From: Verrucomicrobiota bacterium
GTDB taxonomy: Bacteria; Verrucomicrobiota; Verrucomicrobiia; JADLBR01
DNA: 64,000 nt
Assembly: GCA_029560585.1 (NCBI GenBank)
Contig: JAKQKQ010000259.1
Span: 62,001-126,000 of the forward strand
Reading direction: 5' to 3'
The notes under the pieces are model-generated. The model made no database searches and had not been told where the DNA came from. It was given only the letters and a program-made list of their open reading frames with translations. Shown here piece after piece: positions 56,500 to 64,000 of this stretch. How positions within the stretch are numbered: the first letter of the stretch is position 1; the number at the start of each line of letters is the position of its first letter. Both the position numbers and the translations under genes were made by a program.

Positions 56500-57354
56500 T
56501 CATGGCGGGAAAACATCGAGGGTGCGCCCTTCCTCGGCCAACTCGGTGTTTGGGAAGATGGCCTTGGCCTCGGAGAGGATCTTCTCGGCCCGGCTCTGAG
56601 CGTAGTGGATTAGCACGAGTCGGCTGACGCCAGCCTGTCGCGCAATTCCGGCCGCATCCTTTGGGGCGGTGTGGCTGCCGTCGTGGATCAGCAGCGACGC
56701 ACCCTTGGCGAATCCGGCGATTGGGGGGTGATAGTGCGTGTCGCCGGTGAACACGGCGCACGCGCCACTGGCTCTTTCTGTGACTTTATACACGAGCGCC
56801 GGCTCGATGTTGCTTTTTCCAGACACGTGGTTGGCGGCAAACGTCTCAAGATGCAGGTCGGTCAATTCGGAGGTGTCTCCTGCGGAGAGGGGCACCAGTC
56901 TGCGATTCACCGCCAGTTCCGGGAAACGGGGGACCTGCAGGAAAGTGTCGGTGGCATCGATGACGTGCTGGAGATGCTCGGCGGGTCCAAGGATGTTCAG
57001 CGGGGGGCCGGGCCGTTTCTGCAGGCCAATAAAGAACAACAGCTGGGGCAGGCCGATGTAATGGTCCTGGTGGAAATGCGTCAGTATGATCGACTCCAGC
57101 GCGAGCGGATCGAAACCATGGGAGCGCATCCTCTGCGCGGCGCACCAGCCGGTATCGACGAGGTGTTTGCCGTTGACAAGGAAACAGGCGGTCTCGTGGC
57201 CAACGTCGGGTATGCACGAGGATTCCCCGATGATGGTGATCCTCAGCCGCGATTCGGAGACCCCGGCTTTCGCGGCGAGCGCGTGGCCGATGCCCGTGGC
57301 GCCGATGGCGGCCCTGCGCGTGAATTCGCGGCGGGTCATGTCGGGGGATTTCAT
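56500..57354 (-). CDS. Metallo-beta-lactamase-fold hydrolase, Tat-exported
   Basis: A 284-residue protein with a Tat-type leader (TRREFTRRAAIGATGIG, about residues 7-23). The MBL metal site is present as THFHQDHYIG (HxHxDH), with further ligands in ANHVSG, FTGDTHYH and the C-terminal LIHYAQ. The fold is of the RNase Z/ribonuclease type with a substrate-side insertion LLFFIGLQKRPGPP. It runs in the same direction as the DUF4091 gene upstream (29 bases between), so they are probably co-transcribed. Strong AGGAGG before the ATG. Substrate unknown; an exported hydrolase in a carbohydrate block. Confidence 0.85.
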   Translation of the reverse strand: MKSPDMTRREFTRRAAIGATGIGHALAAKAGVSESRLRITIIGESSCIPDVGHETACFLVNGKHLVDTGWCAAQRMRSHGFDPLALESIILTHFHQDHYIGLPQLLFFIGLQKRPGPPLNILGPAEHLQHVIDATDTFLQVPRFPELAVNRRLVPLSAGDTSELTDLHLETFAANHVSGKSNIEPALVYKVTERASGACAVFTGDTHYHPPIAGFAKGASLLIHDGSHTAPKDAAGIARQAGVSRLVLIHYAQSRAEKILSEAKAIFPNTELAEEGRTLDVFPP

Positions 57355-57383
57355 GGATGGCCTCCTGATTTGGGCATTTGAAC

Positions 57384-59825
57384 TCACCTCTGGGTGGCCT
57401 CGATCTGGGCGGCGATTTCGTCGCGGGCAGCATCGAGAGCCGCGGGATCGCGAGAGAACTCCGCGGGGCTCCTGATCAGGCGCGAGACAAATGCCTGTGC
57501 GGCATCGCGCCCTTTCGCGTCGGCCAGAAGCGCCAGATAGTCGTAATCCTCCGACCCATCTCGGATGTTCTCTAGGCGGATCGAGCTGACCGGGCCGTCC
57601 GGGGTGGGGTAGGCCAGGCATCCATCGCCGGTCATTCCGACGATGCACGTGGGTTTCCAATCGAGATACGTGTCGGTGCCGGTGATGATGCCGTTCGGGT
57701 ACCAGGAATTGACATGCCAGTAAAGCAGCCCGTCGGCCTCGTTGCCAAAGGTCAACCAGCCGAGCAATCGGCCTTCGAAGGAGGGATAATCCATCGAGGC
57801 GAAGTTGGCGTACGGGTGCGCCGGGCCACAGCAGACATACCACCAGACCTGCTTTCCCTGTGACCGCAGCTGCTGCGAAAGGGCGCGGTCATACCTCGGC
57901 GTCAGCGGGCAATACCAGTCCATATAGTCCCGGTAATCGGGCGGCGTCTGGCGGCGCTTTTCGTACATGTAACCGGCGGTCGTGAACGTGCTGACCTCCG
58001 GATATCGCTCCTTCAGAAACCTGCAGACGCCCCTGATGACCTCGTCGTATTCCTCGCCCCGCTCGTCGAAACCATAGAAATACGCCATGCTTGACAGGCC
58101 GTATCGGCGCAGTTCCTTCATGTGATCATCGAGCCGCGCGGCAAGCTCCTTCGTGAAATCCGGCCGATAGGCATCCAGTGGCGCGTAGCAGGTCCACAGC
58201 GGGTTGCCGTTCGGCCTGGGCACGAGGTTGAGGATGTTGAAGGTGTTCATCCCGCGCTCGCGGGCGTAGAGTAGGTCTGCGATCGCGGGTGGATCGGTTC
58301 GGGAGATATCGTCGGGATTGAGGCGGTGTTCGAGCATCAGGTCCATGCAGCGGCGGCGCAAGCCGGGGGTGATTTCTCCATATGCCCTGCGTGTCCAGCC
58401 ATCCATCACCGCGAATGCGGTCTTCATGCGGGGCGAGCAGGGTAGCGAGAAACCGCGCACGCGGACGCTGACGCGCAATTCGGCCGGCCGCATCCCGGCT
58501 GGGCGAACGACGATTTTGCCGCGGTAGGTGCCGGCGCGAAGACCCTCAGGCGCATGGAAGTTGATCCACACGGTCTGCGTCCGTCCGCCGGGCACTTCGA
58601 ATGGTCGCGGTGCGAGGAGCACCTCGGGACACCAGTTAGGAACGGGCGGCGCCTCGGGATGACCCGACGGGGCGTCCACATGGACATAGCCCACGAGATG
58701 GCGTGAGATTTCGGTTGGCGGAAACACGACGCCTTGCTCGCTGATGAAATCGTCCGCCGACACTTCCACTTGTTGGAGGTGGACGCCGTCGGCGGGCGTG
58801 ATGGCGAGTTGGAATCCCTCCCGCTCGTTGCGGGCGAGCGAAATCGCGGCCCCGGCAACGCCGCCGCTGGGCGGGAATTCAGTGGGGTACACCTTCCGCA
58901 TCGCATTCTGCCACCAGACCGCGTATCCGTCGCGGACGGGATTCGGGCCGCGCGCGGGAGGTGCGGCTGTGGGCAGGCAGAGCTCGGCCTGGTCGCCACC
59001 AGCATTCCTGGCGATGATCTGGACTTGGGATGCCCCGGCGTCCTCTGGGCCGGCCCAATCCCATGAGATCGCATTGCCGCGGCCGTTGGACGATGCCAGG
59101 TCATGGCCGGCGGCGTCCCTGATCACGCAGCGCCAATCGGAGTCCGAGGTCAAGCTGGCGCGGATGCGATGTCCGCCGAGGACGTGGGGGAAGTCTGAAG
59201 CGACGCGTGGCTGGATCACATGAAATCCGCCGCGATGCACGAAGACGTCGTCGAACCAGGCCCTTCCGGTGGTGCGGCGAAGAAACACGTACGCGCGAAT
59301 CTCGCGGACCGGCTTCTCGGGCCGATAGATCTCCGCCGCGTATTCCCAATCGTGCGTGCCGCGCGACCACTTGGAAGTCTTGCCCCACCATGGCGTACCG
59401 TCGTCGTAGATGATGTCCAGGTAGACGCAATAGTCCCCGCCTGTTCCGACGCCCTCGGCCTTGCTCCAACCCCCGACGATGATCGGTCGTTTGTCGGGGC
59501 GCTCGTAGCGGATGACCTGTCCTGCGCCGTGCGCATGGTCGCGGTGTGCGGACTCGCACAGGATCGATGACCGGCCCCCACGCGGGGCTGCGTCACTCAG
59601 CACGTAGCCAAGGCCGGAAGGTTTCCAAAAGGCGAGCTTTCCGGATAGCGTTTCCTCGAATCCGGGGTTCGACAGTTCATTTGTTTCGTCCGCAGCGCAC
59701 GCCGAGGCGATGGCGCCAGACAACAGCAGGCCGAGAAGGGCCTCTCGGCGGCGGCGCGCATGATTATTGCGGATGGGTTGGGATGCGGACACATCGAGCG
59801 ATCCAGAGGCTGATTCCCTGGGCAT
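57384..59825 (-). CDS. DUF4091 glycoside-hydrolase-like protein with N-terminal CBM
   Basis: An 813-residue exported protein. After a leader (about residues 25-45) an N-terminal jelly-roll module (about 50-200) runs from NELSNPGFEETLSGKLAFW to GRAWFDDVFVHRGG. The middle is beta-rich. The C-terminal region from about 480 is a TIM-barrel-like DUF4091 domain, with the signature VIRLENIRDGSEDYDYLALL near the end. DUF4091 proteins are associated with glycan degradation but few are characterised. The N-terminal module resembles the last module of the gene at 1-1905. Start uncertain: ATG 59825 or the GTG at 59792. Confidence 0.8.
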   Translation of the reverse strand: MPRESASGSLDVSASQPIRNNHARRRREALLGLLLSGAIASACAADETNELSNPGFEETLSGKLAFWKPSGLGYVLSDAAPRGGRSSILCESAHRDHAHGAGQVIRYERPDKRPIIVGGWSKAEGVGTGGDYCVYLDIIYDDGTPWWGKTSKWSRGTHDWEYAAEIYRPEKPVREIRAYVFLRRTTGRAWFDDVFVHRGGFHVIQPRVASDFPHVLGGHRIRASLTSDSDWRCVIRDAAGHDLASSNGRGNAISWDWAGPEDAGASQVQIIARNAGGDQAELCLPTAAPPARGPNPVRDGYAVWWQNAMRKVYPTEFPPSGGVAGAAISLARNEREGFQLAITPADGVHLQQVEVSADDFISEQGVVFPPTEISRHLVGYVHVDAPSGHPEAPPVPNWCPEVLLAPRPFEVPGGRTQTVWINFHAPEGLRAGTYRGKIVVRPAGMRPAELRVSVRVRGFSLPCSPRMKTAFAVMDGWTRRAYGEITPGLRRRCMDLMLEHRLNPDDISRTDPPAIADLLYARERGMNTFNILNLVPRPNGNPLWTCYAPLDAYRPDFTKELAARLDDHMKELRRYGLSSMAYFYGFDERGEEYDEVIRGVCRFLKERYPEVSTFTTAGYMYEKRRQTPPDYRDYMDWYCPLTPRYDRALSQQLRSQGKQVWWYVCCGPAHPYANFASMDYPSFEGRLLGWLTFGNEADGLLYWHVNSWYPNGIITGTDTYLDWKPTCIVGMTGDGCLAYPTPDGPVSSIRLENIRDGSEDYDYLALLADAKGRDAAQAFVSRLIRSPAEFSRDPAALDAARDEIAAQIEATQR

Positions 59826-59899
59826 TTGGCAAGGCTATCGAATTGCATTCCAGGCGTCGAGCGGGATGGGTGGGGTGCGCCGCTCTCGCCGGGGCTTAA

Positions 59900-61480
59900 A
59901 TGGGCATTGGCTTCGGACGAGATATGGGATTCGATAATGGCGTGAGATCTTCATACGTGACCATTGTGTTGTGGGCGTCGCTCGCGGCACACTTGGCCGC
60001 TGCGCCACAGGGTCCTGTTTCGAAGCCGAATATCTTGCTCGCGATTGCGGATGACCAGTCGTGGCTCCATGCCTCCGCCTATGGATGCGGCGCAGTGCGG
60101 ACACCCGCCTTCGACCGCGTGGCGAGGGCCGGCGTGCTTTTCAATAATTGCTACGGGGCGTCGCCGGGGTGCAGCCCCTGTCGCGCGGCGCTGCTCACCG
60201 GGCGCCACACGTGGATGATCGAGGAGGCTGGCACGCACGCGAGTTCATTTCCGACGAAATACGTCACCTATCCCGATATTCTGGAGAAGGATGGTTATTT
60301 CATCGGCTACACGGGAAAGGGATGGGGACCGGGCGATTGGAAGATCAGCGGGCGTGCCCGCAATCCCGCGGGGCCAGAGTTTAGCAAAGTGACCATCCGG
60401 CCGCCCTATAAGGGAATCAGTAAGAAAGACTACGCCGGGAATTTCGCGGAGTTCCTGAAAGGGCGCCCGAAGGGCCAGCCCTTTTGTTTCTGGTATGGCG
60501 CGACCGAACCGCATCGCGGTTATGAGAAAGGTTCCGGCCTGAAGTCTGGGAAGTCGCTGGCGGATGTTGTTGTGCCGCCCTTTCTGCCTGACGTTTCCGA
60601 GATCCGCTCGGATATCCTGGATTACCTCGTCGAGATCGAGTGGTTTGATTCGCACTTGGGCCGGATGCTGGACATGTTGGAGAGAGCGGGGGAGTTGGAG
60701 AACACGCTGGTGATCGTAACCTCGGACAACGGGATGCCATTTCCGCGCGGCAAGGCGAACTGCTATGAGTACGGCTGCCACATGCCGCTCGCGATCGCGT
60801 GGCCAGCGCGGGTCGCCGGTGGGCGCGCCGTGGACGATCTGGTCGGTTTCGTGGATCTGACCGCCACCATGCTCGATGCGGCGGGCGTCGAACATCCTCA
60901 CCGGAACGACAAGGCGCTCGCGCCCGCGGGGCGGAGCATAATGAATATCCTGGCGTCCGGCAAAGGGGGGATCGTGGATCCCACGCGGCAGTATATCTAT
61001 GCGGCGCGCGAGCGACATTCCTCCTCGCGTTATAACAACTGGACTTACCCGGAGCGCTGCGTGCGCTCACGGGATTTTCTCTACGTGCGCAACTTCAAAC
61101 CCGAGCGTTGGCCGGCGGGTGATCCCCAGGAACTCACGGCCGATGGAACGCCGGGCCCCATGCACGGGGCGTATCGCGACATCGACAGTGGACCCTCGTT
61201 GGAGTTTTTGGTCTCACATCGCGAGGATCGGGACATCAGCCGATTCTTCCATCTTGCTGTAGACAAGCGCCCGAGCGAGGAATTGTTCGACATCAGGAAG
61301 GATCCCGGTTGCCTCAACAATCTGGCCTCGGATCCGGCGCACGGTGAGACGCTGAGGCAGATGCGCGAGCGGCTTAAGGGGTATCTTCGGGAGACGGGCG
61401 ACCCGCGCGCGCTCGGCAATGGCGAAATCTGGGAGTCCTATCCGCGCTACAGCCCGATCCGGAAATTCCCCGGACCGTGA
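59900..61480 (+). CDS. Sulfatase, secreted
   Basis: A 526-residue type I sulfatase that would remove sulfate esters from glycans. The formylglycine site is CSPCRAALLTGR (C-x-P-x-R, about residues 92-103), and metal-binding residues are visible in NILLAIADDQSW and VIVTSDNGMPFPRGK. An N-terminal hydrophobic segment (about 20-35) acts as a signal peptide. Activation needs a formylglycine-generating enzyme, which is not in this window. The start could be ATG 59900 or 59924. Divergent from the DUF4091 gene. Confidence 0.9.
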   Translation: MGIGFGRDMGFDNGVRSSYVTIVLWASLAAHLAAAPQGPVSKPNILLAIADDQSWLHASAYGCGAVRTPAFDRVARAGVLFNNCYGASPGCSPCRAALLTGRHTWMIEEAGTHASSFPTKYVTYPDILEKDGYFIGYTGKGWGPGDWKISGRARNPAGPEFSKVTIRPPYKGISKKDYAGNFAEFLKGRPKGQPFCFWYGATEPHRGYEKGSGLKSGKSLADVVVPPFLPDVSEIRSDILDYLVEIEWFDSHLGRMLDMLERAGELENTLVIVTSDNGMPFPRGKANCYEYGCHMPLAIAWPARVAGGRAVDDLVGFVDLTATMLDAAGVEHPHRNDKALAPAGRSIMNILASGKGGIVDPTRQYIYAARERHSSSRYNNWTYPERCVRSRDFLYVRNFKPERWPAGDPQELTADGTPGPMHGAYRDIDSGPSLEFLVSHREDRDISRFFHLAVDKRPSEELFDIRKDPGCLNNLASDPAHGETLRQMRERLKGYLRETGDPRALGNGEIWESYPRYSPIRKFPGP

Positions 61481-61483
61481 GTT

Positions 61484-61503
61484 GGCGGATAGGATTGTCC
61501 GCC
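61484..61503. terminator. Short hairpin after the sulfatase gene
   Basis: GGCGGA (61484-61489) and TCCGCC (61498-61503) form a 6-bp stem just after the sulfatase stop. No T-run follows. Possibly a 3' end stabiliser. Confidence 0.3.
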
Positions 61504-61606
61504 ACACGGTCTTGGGCGCGGCGTGAAGTTTCAGGTTTGGACATCATGCCCGGACGCGCGCCGGACGGTCGACATTCGGGGCACCATCGGGGGTGAGAAC
61601 GGGACG

Positions 61607-61682
61607 TAGGAGCGCGCTTGCGCGCGATTCGAATCGCCTGCAAGCAGGCTCCTTCAATTCGATGTCTGAATTTTCGAGCTAG
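61607..61682 (+). repeat. Hairpin repeat family B, copy 2
   Basis: GGAG (61609-61612) and CTCC (61649-61652) enclose GCGCGC/GCGCGC, the palindrome GATTCGAATC and GCCTGC/GCAGGC. The tail CTGAATTTTCGAGCTAG follows and reaches 61682. The TAG stop of cysS (61681-61679 on the minus strand) lies inside this tail. The inverted copy is at 34671-34760, with a high match along the whole length. Each strand has GGAG followed by a hairpin. Confidence 0.8.
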
Positions 61683-63169
61683 GGCATGGGCGAGGCCATG
61701 CGCGAGAGATCGTAGCCGCCCTTGGTGTCGCGGACGCTCCAGCCCCGGGATTCGATCTGCGCGCGGAGGCGATCGGCCTCTTTGAATTCGCGGGCCTGCT
61801 TGGCTTTCCATCTGGCCTCAGCGAGGGCGCGGATGTCCTCTGGTGCCTCTGGGGCTGGGGCATCGGGAACGAGTCGCAATCCTAGGGCATACAGGAGACG
61901 GTGGAGGGCGCGGCGCTCGGCCCCGGCATCTTTGGGGGCGAGCGCCGTGCCCCGGATCCTGGATTCAAGTTCGGCGGCCGAGGTGAAGAGTCGCCCGAGC
62001 GCCGCGGGGGTATTGAGGTCGTCGAGGAGGGCTTCCCATGCGGTACCGAAGGCACCCATGCCCTGACTTGCGTCGCCCAGGCCGTGGAGAGTTTGTGCGC
62101 CGAAGCCTGGCGGGCCAGCGTCCGGAGCGAGCCCGGCGAGCGCGCGGTCGAGCCTCGTGAGTCGGCCCAGTGCGCTATGGGCCGCGGCGAGGGAGTCCCA
62201 GGTGAAGTTCAAGGGTTGCCGATAATGGCCGGAGACCAGGACGTAGCGCAGGTCTTCGGGCGCGAAGCCGCGGGCGCGGACATCGTCGAGGGTGAAGAGG
62301 TTGCCGAGGCTCTTGGACATCTTGCGGTCCTCGACCATGAGGTGGGCGACGTGGAACCAGTGGCGGGCGAAGGTATGGCCGGTTGCGGCCTCGCTCTGGG
62401 CGATCTCGTTTTCGTGATGGGGGAAGATGAGATCCACGCCGCCGGAATGGACATCGAAGGTTTCGCCGAGGTACTCGATGCTCATGGCGCTGCACTCGAT
62501 GTGCCAGCCGGGTCGCCCTTCGCCCCAAGGGCTGGGCCAAGCGTTGGGACCATCCTCTGGTTTGCGGGCTTTCCACAGCGCAAAATCCGCGGCGGATTCA
62601 CGGGCATACTCATCGGCATCCTCCCGGTGTTCGGTGCGCCCGGCGGCCGGTTGGCCCGTGGTGATCTCGCGTTCGGCCAGGCGGGAGAGATGCCCGTAGG
62701 CGGGGAAAGAGCTGACGTCGAAATAGACGGAGCCGTCGGCGGCGACGTAGGCGTGGCCTGCGGCGATAAGGCGCTCGATGAGGCGGATCTGGTGGGGGAT
62801 GTGGGCGACCGCACCGGGCTCGTGGTGGGGGGGCAGGATGTTCAGGGCGCCCGCGTCGGCATGGAGCCGGGCGGTCCAGCGGGCAGTGAATTCGGCCAGG
62901 GGAAGACCTTCGGCCTGGGACTGGCGAATTGTTTTATCATCCACGTCGGTGAGATTGCGCACGTGGCGGGTTGGCGTGCCGGAGAGTTCTACGGTGCGAC
63001 GGAAGACGTCTTGGAGCAGGAAGGTGCGGAGGTTGCCGACGTGCGCAGGGCCGTAGACCGTGGGGCCGCAGCAGTAGAATCGCAGCGACTTGCCGTCGGC
63101 GGCCGCGATCGGCCTCGCCTCGCGGGAGAGGGTGTCGTAGAGGTGAAGGGTAGGCTGTGTTTGGGACAT
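61679..63169 (-). CDS. cysS: Cysteinyl-tRNA synthetase
   Basis: A 496-residue class I synthetase that charges tRNA-Cys. The HIGH-like motif is [15 protein letters not shown] and the KMSKS motif is [10 protein letters not shown]. Zinc ligands are visible in [20 protein letters not shown] and PHHENEIAQ. Length and C-terminal helical domain fit the family. The ATG at 63169 follows the usual [16 protein letters not shown] opening. Its stop codon is provided by the repeat tail downstream. Divergent from the small Cys-rich gene. Confidence 0.97.
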   Translation of the reverse strand: MSQTQPTLHLYDTLSREARPIAAADGKSLRFYCCGPTVYGPAHVGNLRTFLLQDVFRRTVELSGTPTRHVRNLTDVDDKTIRQSQAEGLPLAEFTARWTARLHADAGALNILPPHHEPGAVAHIPHQIRLIERLIAAGHAYVAADGSVYFDVSSFPAYGHLSRLAEREITTGQPAAGRTEHREDADEYARESAADFALWKARKPEDGPNAWPSPWGEGRPGWHIECSAMSIEYLGETFDVHSGGVDLIFPHHENEIAQSEAATGHTFARHWFHVAHLMVEDRKMSKSLGNLFTLDDVRARGFAPEDLRYVLVSGHYRQPLNFTWDSLAAAHSALGRLTRLDRALAGLAPDAGPPGFGAQTLHGLGDASQGMGAFGTAWEALLDDLNTPAALGRLFTSAAELESRIRGTALAPKDAGAERRALHRLLYALGLRLVPDAPAPEAPEDIRALAEARWKAKQAREFKEADRLRAQIESRGWSVRDTKGGYDLSRMASPMP

Positions 63170-63286
63170 GGGGGCAGGGGGTTTGTAGCCGTGCAGGAGC
63201 GGTGGCGCAAGCGTCGGGCGCGGGCGTGCCCTCGGTGGCGCCCAAGACTCGCTTGGCATCCGATGCGCGCGGCGCATCATCAACCG

Positions 63287-63508
63287 ATGGCAGACGAAGG
63301 AGCTGGCGGGCGCGGGCTAGACAGGCTGTTGGCCAAGGTGTGCACAAACTGTCCGATGTGTCGCCGGGCCCGGTCAAAGGGGCGCGGTTTTGCGTTTTGG
63401 CTGGTGAGCCGAGTGGAACGGGGCGTGTGCCCGTTCTGCGCGGCGTACGAGAGGGTGACGGGGCGGCGCGCGCACGAGGCGATCCGGCCTGGCGAGCGAG
63501 TTAAGTGA
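63287..63508 (+). CDS. Small Cys-rich protein, possible zinc ribbon
   Basis: A 73-residue protein. Two Cys motifs (VCTNCPMCRR and GVCPFCAAYERVTGRRAHE) provide five cysteines arranged for one zinc site, separated by a hydrophobic FAFWLVSRVER segment. I do not recognise a named family. The CPFCxAYE...RxAHE end looks conserved in style. It lies between cysS and the DtxR-type gene, whose putative operator overlaps its stop. An upstream in-frame ATG at 63263 is possible. The ribosome site is weak, so confidence is moderate. Confidence 0.6.
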   Translation: MADEGAGGRGLDRLLAKVCTNCPMCRRARSKGRGFAFWLVSRVERGVCPFCAAYERVTGRRAHEAIRPGERVK

Positions 63509-63519
63509 AACTAACAAAG
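63501..63519 (+). promoter_or_regulatory. Possible DtxR/IdeR-type operator
   Basis: TTAAGTGAAACTAACAAAG matches the published IdeR/DtxR 19-base consensus TTAGGTTAGGCTAACCTAA at about twelve positions, including the CTAAC half. It lies 36 bases upstream of a DtxR-type gene, the position of an autoregulatory site. It overlaps the stop codon of the small Cys-rich gene. Confidence 0.4.
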
Positions 63520-63522
63520 GTG

Positions 63523-63551
63523 TTGAATGCTACACCACCGGTGCTAGTGTA
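63523..63551 (+). promoter_or_regulatory. Promoter and dyads before the DtxR-type gene
   Basis: TTGAAT (63523-63528) and TAGTGT (63545-63550) are 16 bases apart, a weak sigma-70 arrangement whose start would fall on the ATG itself, giving a leaderless message. The region holds the palindrome CACCGGTG (63536-63543), the dyads GGTGT/ACACC (63519-63536) and TACAC/GTGTA (63531-63551). No ribosome site is visible. Confidence 0.4.
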
Positions 63552-63555
63552 AAAC

Positions 63556-64000
63556 ATGAGGCTATCGAAGGGAGACCAGCGGCGGGTGCTGGTGGAGGAC
63601 GTGCTGAAGCACCTGCACGATTGCCGGAGTCGGGGGGTGTCGGCGACGGAGGCGAGTGCGGGGGGTGCGCTGGGCGTGGGGCTGGATCGGATTGCGAAGC
63701 TGTTGCCGGAGCTGGTGGAGGCGGGGCTGGTGGAGCGGCGTGGCGATTGTTTGGAGCTGACGGTGGCTGGGGAAGGCTACGCGCTATCGGTGATACGGGC
63801 GCACCGGCTGTACGAGACGTATCTGGCGGATCGCACGGGAACGCCGCTGGGCGAGTGGCATCGGCGCGCGGAGGTGGAGGAGCACCGCCTGAGTCCGGTG
63901 GCGCAGGATCGGCTGGCGGACAGCCTTGGGAATCCGAGGTTTGATCCGCACGGGGATCCGATACCGACGCGGGGCGGTGAGGTGGTGGCGCAGGCGGGGC
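63556..64000 (+). CDS. DtxR/MntR-family metal-dependent regulator, truncated by window end
   Basis: At least 148 residues are visible; the 3' end is cut. The winged-helix N-terminus (about residues 10-75) reads ASAGGALGVGLDRIAKLLPE and LVEAGLVERRGDCLELTVAG, and the dimer/metal-binding domain carries VIRAHRLYETYLAD, RAEVEEHRLSP and LGNPRFDPHGDPIPTRGG, the DtxR family marks. The His and Glu positions that bind Mn/Fe are present. MntR stops near 140-150 residues, whereas DtxR/IdeR continue with an SH3-like domain; which applies here cannot be told. It probably controls metal uptake or efflux genes, perhaps including its own. Confidence 0.9.
   Translation, partial: MRLSKGDQRRVLVEDVLKHLHDCRSRGVSATEASAGGALGVGLDRIAKLLPELVEAGLVERRGDCLELTVAGEGYALSVIRAHRLYETYLADRTGTPLGEWHRRAEVEEHRLSPVAQDRLADSLGNPRFDPHGDPIPTRGGEVVAQAG

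Overview
The window looks like a high-GC chromosome segment from the PVC superphylum, most likely a Verrucomicrobiota relative. This is inferred from gene content, because no rRNA or marker tree is available here. The pointers are a density of secreted polysaccharide and sugar-oxidation families typical of that group (two Gfo/Idh/MocA proteins, DUF1080, ThuA, a Dabb protein, a UroD-like methyltransferase, a DUF5054-type GH38, a DUF4091 protein, a sulfatase, an FAD-oxidoreductase with carbohydrate-binding flanks), Tat-type leaders on several of them, and many hairpin repeats between genes.

Layout: 1-9227 (+ strand except one STAS gene) starts inside a secreted carbohydrate-binding protein and continues into a four-gene sugar operon (oxidoreductase, sialidase-like propeller, UroD-like, GH38). 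9234-14111 (- strand) is a glycerol operon glpQ-glpK-glpD-glpF in which every junction is a 4-bp ATGA overlap. 14248-15024 is a GDSL esterase, followed by a hairpin repeat and a complete IS1182-family element. 17277-23440 holds gltB-gltD, preceded by an A+T-rich leader with a good sigma-54 site, then a P1B-4-like metal ATPase. 26402-34414 is a second secreted-carbohydrate block (DUF1080, ThuA, Gfo/Idh/MocA, Dabb, MsrB, a large FAD enzyme, a nucleoside phosphorylase). 34408-39987 contains a FlbD-like small protein, an unusual membrane protein with an internal duplication, an unknown secreted protein and a clan-A glycosidase.

40014-52318 is mostly core functions: a DEAD-box helicase, an FHA-PrmA pair, D-aminoacyl-tRNA deacylase, a PEGA membrane protein, RNase R, a beta-helix protein, a peroxiredoxin, a coiled-coil protein and peptide deformylase. 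52437-56378 is a single-module non-ribosomal peptide synthetase (C-A-T-TE). 56500-61480 is a third carbohydrate block (metallo-beta-lactamase-fold hydrolase, DUF4091 protein, sulfatase). 61679-64000 has cysS, a small Cys-rich protein and a DtxR/MntR-type regulator cut by the window end. No rRNA, tRNA or CRISPR array was seen.

The most unusual signal is not a gene. Several families of intergenic palindromic elements share architectural features. One family (1904-2123 and, inverted, 50509-50734) has long terminal hairpins whose arms differ between copies by compensatory changes, and an inner closing stem. Four other elements end in, or start from, a shared tail close to TTTTCGAGCT(A/G)G, and elements sit on or next to stop codons. 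They resemble REP/REPIN elements, but no mobilising RAYT transposase is visible in the window.
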